A stretch of 5,784 nt of DNA from UKL13-2 sp031431435 (GTDB taxonomy: Bacteria; Pseudomonadota; Gammaproteobacteria; Burkholderiales; Usitatibacteraceae): assembly GCA_031431435.1 (NCBI GenBank), contig JANPDI010000098.1, positions 1 through 5,784 on the forward strand, in the 5' to 3' direction. Shown piece by piece: positions 5,654-5,784 of this stretch (positions are counted from its first letter, which is position 1; every line of letters starts with the position of its first letter). The translations under genes were made by a program, and so were the position numbers. A model generated the notes under the pieces. It worked only from the letters and a program-made list of their open reading frames with translations, had not been told where the DNA came from and did no database searches.

Positions 5654-5784
5654 CTAAAAAAGCTTTTCTTGTTCGGAAATCGCTTTTTCGAGTGTTGCTT
5701 CGAACGCACTGAGTTTACCCTTGATATAGGCTTCGTCAATGGTTACGTTCGCCGTCGATGCAGACGACTTCGATGCCGCCGCTG
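5654..5784 (-). CDS. zapA: Probable cell division protein ZapA, C-terminal fragment
   Basis: Only the last 42 codons and the TAG stop are in the window. They read an Ala/Ser-rich stretch (AAASKSSASTA), then a charged amphipathic helix from about TIDEAYIKGKL to SEQEKLF that could form a coiled coil. ZapA promotes FtsZ ring assembly and ends in a long coiled-coil helix, and zapA is typically the gene just upstream of ssrS, which starts 14 bases after this stop. The call therefore rests mainly on position; the sequence alone is too short to prove it. The Ala/Ser stretch is not something I would expect in E. coli ZapA and may be a lineage-specific linker. It could instead be an unrelated small coiled-coil protein. 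Confidence 0.5.
   Translation of the reverse strand, partial: AAASKSSASTANVTIDEAYIKGKLSAFEATLEKAISEQEKLF

Noticed and set aside
5533..5739. 68-codon minus-strand open frame overlapping the 6S RNA and the zapA-like end
   Set aside because: It lies in a different frame from the zapA-like sequence, and the 6S fold explains the overlap better; the product has no family resemblance.

Overview
The window reads as chromosomal DNA of a moderately GC-rich proteobacterium, most likely a gammaproteobacterium. The best pointers are a 6S RNA gene (ssrS) directly downstream of a zapA-like 3' end, with an EVE-domain gene following on the same strand, and a DUF3016 protein, a family common in Gammaproteobacteria. 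I see no mobile element, CRISPR array, tRNA or rRNA. Base and codon use look even across the window.

Layout from left to right. (1) 1-1666, minus: a secreted multi-rhodanese sulfurtransferase-like protein whose C-terminus lies beyond the left edge. It has a very strong ribosome binding site and a good sigma70 promoter. (2) 1667-2057: about 390 bases without a gene, holding that promoter, a 10-bp tandem repeat and several hairpins. (3) 2058-2570, minus: a small secreted DUF3016 protein. (4) 2571-2900: a divergent intergenic region. (5) 2901-4094, plus: an M20-family metallo-deacylase of the ArgE/DapE type with all metal ligands present. (6) 4095-4910, minus: a TauE/SafE-type membrane permease, meeting the M20 gene tail to tail with no bases between the stop codons. 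(7) 4920-5381, minus: an EVE-domain (THYN1-like) protein, nine bases upstream of the permease gene and probably co-transcribed with it. (8) 5452-5640, minus: 6S RNA. (9) 5654-5784, minus: the 3' end of a probable zapA gene cut by the right edge.

The right half is a minus-strand block, zapA-like > 6S RNA > EVE > TauE/SafE permease, and resembles the classical zapA-ssrS neighbourhood, but with no 5-formyltetrahydrofolate cyclo-ligase gene between the RNA and the EVE gene. The 6S RNA is the best non-coding find: a 25-position closing stem with 24 pairs, a 9-bp inverted repeat on the 3' side that closely resembles the E. coli 6S element, and a likely product-RNA start that matches the first five bases of the E. 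coli pRNA. The rhodanese protein and the permease could both act on sulfur compounds, but they are about 2.4 kb apart with unrelated genes between, so a joint pathway is only a guess.

Nothing here amounts to a convincing new biological system. The items most worth a second look are the 6S RNA and its pRNA start, and the multi-domain rhodanese with a single cysteine in a glycine-only active loop.
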